A stretch of DNA of 64,000 bases, from positions 248,001 through 312,000 of the forward strand of contig CATOTF010000002.1 of NCBI GenBank assembly GCA_951813045.1. Reading direction: 5' to 3'. The stretch's first letter is position 1. The number at the start of each line of letters is the position of its first letter. The notes beneath the pieces are model-generated. The model saw only the letters and a program-made list of their open reading frames with translations. It was not told the origin of the DNA and searched no databases. Positions 62,608-64,000 of this stretch are shown piece after piece. The translations under genes were made by a program, and so were the position numbers. Source of the DNA: an uncultured Rhizobiaceae bacterium. Its GTDB lineage: Bacteria; Pseudomonadota; Alphaproteobacteria; Rhizobiales; Rhizobiaceae.

Positions 62608-64000
62608 TGGGCACGTTTGATTATATCTGGATGGGTGTGCTTGCCGTTTTCCAGGGGCCTGAATTGTTTTCAGTCTTTGGATATTCGGTCTCGATTACCC
62701 TGGCGATGATCCTGTTTGGTTTCTTAACCGGGATCATGGTTGGCGCTACACCAGGGCTCACTGGTCCTGTCGCCATGGCAATTGCGCTGCCCATATTGAT
62801 ATCGGTATTTGGCTATACCACCGCAGCTCTACTGCCGGTTATGGGATTTTTGATCGGGGTTATGAAAGGAGCAACTGTGGGAGGGGCGGTTCCTGCAATA
62901 CTGTTCAACACCCCGGGCACCCCGGACGCATATTTAACGACGTTGGATGGCCATCCAATGACTAAAAACGGGCAAGCCAAGAAAGCGCTGCGCATTGCCC
63001 ATTTTTCATCAGTTAGTGGAGATACATTTTCTGATATTGTGCTGTTCGTATGCGCTCCTTTTTTGGCAATTCTTGTGGAAGCCTATCTGGATTTGCCGGA
63101 AAAAACCGCACTTCTTATCCTATCGCTTTCATTCATAGCAGCGGTAATCGGAGGTTCACCAGCCAAAGGGTTGATCTCGACCGGGCTTGGACTATTAGCG
63201 GTTTATATTGGTACCGGCGAAGATTTCTACCCGCGCCTTTCTCTTGGAACCGAACAACTCTCCCGTGGTTTTCCCATTACTACCGCAGTGCTTGGGGTGT
63301 TGATTATCGGTGCGGTGTTCAAGGGAATGGAGGAACTTTGGCAAAACAAGCGAGAAAGCGGCGAATTTAATACTATTGAGGATAGCGGCGATCAGCGCCT
63401 GAGTTTCCATGAAATAAAACGCTTGTTCCCGTATATCGCCCGCTCAAGCGTGATAGGGACTGCCATTGGTGCTCTCCCCGGGATCGGTTCAACCCTCGCG
63501 GCCACCCTTGGATACACTGTTGGGCGGCGGCGGTATCAAAAAACAAAATCAGAAGACAGTCTTGATTTTGGGCAAGGTGTTCCTGAGGGAATTGCCTCGA
63601 CCGAGGCGGCAAACAGTTCCGTATCTGGGGCTAACCTTATTCCGGTACTCTCTCTGGGAATTCCAGGTAACGCAGCGGCGGTTTTCCTGATCCTCGCAGC
63701 TGAATCTATCGGTGGGTTTAATCCGGGGCCGGCAGTTTTCAAATTCACACAGGATGAGGTTAACCCCGAGTTGGTGATCGCTTTTGGCTTATTTTGTGCC
63801 ATGTTCATTGCAAATTTGCTGAATTGGACAATTGGTGGGCTGTTCATGCGTTCGATGGGCGTAATGATTAAGATTCCAAAGCACGTGTTGTTACCGGTTG
63901 TATTGTTATTAACGCTCACCGCGATTTACGTTCAGGAAACACGCATGGAGGCGCTTTTGTTTGCACTTGGATTCGGCGTCCTTGGCTATTTCATGCGGGT
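62607..64000 (+). CDS. tctA: Tripartite tricarboxylate transporter large permease TctA (3' truncated by window edge)
   Basis: The open frame starts with GTG at 62607, sharing a base with the tctB stop, and runs to the end of the window (464 codons visible). It has the TctA hallmarks: GATPGLTGPVAMAIALP near residue 50, the loop AVPAILFNTPGTPDA, and a second conserved loop in the C-terminal half (LSLGIPGNAAAVFLI). About ten or more hydrophobic segments are visible. TctA is the main channel subunit. The end lies beyond 64000. Confidence 0.92.
   Translation, partial: MGTFDYIWMGVLAVFQGPELFSVFGYSVSITLAMILFGFLTGIMVGATPGLTGPVAMAIALPILISVFGYTTAALLPVMGFLIGVMKGATVGGAVPAILFNTPGTPDAYLTTLDGHPMTKNGQAKKALRIAHFSSVSGDTFSDIVLFVCAPFLAILVEAYLDLPEKTALLILSLSFIAAVIGGSPAKGLISTGLGLLAVYIGTGEDFYPRLSLGTEQLSRGFPITTAVLGVLIIGAVFKGMEELWQNKRESGEFNTIEDSGDQRLSFHEIKRLFPYIARSSVIGTAIGALPGIGSTLAATLGYTVGRRRYQKTKSEDSLDFGQGVPEGIASTEAANSSVSGANLIPVLSLGIPGNAAAVFLILAAESIGGFNPGPAVFKFTQDEVNPELVIAFGLFCAMFIANLLNWTIGGLFMRSMGVMIKIPKHVLLPVVLLLTLTAIYVQETRMEALLFALGFGVLGYFMR

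Noticed and set aside
1-64000. CRISPR arrays, tRNA or rRNA genes, insertion sequences and prophage genes
   Set aside because: I looked for regularly spaced repeats, tRNA-like cloverleaf ends, transposase motifs and integrases in the gaps and among the translated frames and found none.

Overview
The window reads as a 64 kb stretch of an alphaproteobacterial chromosome of moderate GC content, most likely from a marine or otherwise oligotrophic heterotroph. This rests on gene content: TRAP and tripartite tricarboxylate transporters, a fused indolepyruvate:ferredoxin oxidoreductase, a CobW/WD40 gene pair, MttB plus a GcvT-type FAD oxidoreductase, and Liv-type ABC genes coupled to an acyl-CoA ligase. 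I see no rRNA, tRNA, phage, insertion sequence or CRISPR array. Coding density is high and almost every gene belongs to a short catabolic operon with its own transporter. The species cannot be named from the sequence alone.

Layout. 1-5036: the end of a His/Cys-rich CobW metallochaperone, a WD40 protein and an amidase, facing a cobalt-type nitrile hydratase operon (glutamine-amidotransferase-like hydrolase, alpha, beta, accessory). 5448-12367: a TRAP system with one TakP-like binding protein and two successive DctQ/DctM permease pairs; the first DctM carries a coiled-coil tail of about 320 residues. 12653-25300: indolepyruvate oxidoreductase, a DUF2332 protein, acyl-CoA ligase and a complete branched-chain-amino-acid-type ABC transporter with two extra small genes. 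25313-28584: a LacI-type regulator divergent from a HisD-family dehydrogenase and an SDR, separated by a striking double operator. 28590-32060: a manganese/iron ABC transporter (SitABCD/MntABCD type).

32254-40273, all on the minus strand: cytochrome b561, cytochrome P460, MttB-family methyltransferase, sarcosine/dimethylglycine-dehydrogenase-like protein, a second CobW GTPase and a YtcJ-like amidohydrolase. 40522-46782: a five-gene oligopeptide/dipeptide-type ABC transporter followed by D-lyxose isomerase. 46809-52205: a cupin, the threonine-to-glycine pair kbl-tdh, a metallo-beta-lactamase-fold hydrolase and a class III aminotransferase. 52582-53820: a Tm-1-like protein. 53978-57983: a large TPR-like/CHAT protease with an unrecognised small partner, the best candidate here for an undescribed module. 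58120-64000: an MBL-fold hydrolase, sulfatase and MarR regulator, divergent across a perfect 19-bp inverted repeat from a TctCBA transporter whose tctC has an in-frame amber codon.

The genes fit a lifestyle of scavenging organic nitrogen, carboxylates, methylated amines and amino acids. Three binding-protein genes (5448, 23071, 40522) are each followed by a strong hairpin before the permease or ATPase genes, a recurring arrangement that should keep binding protein in excess.
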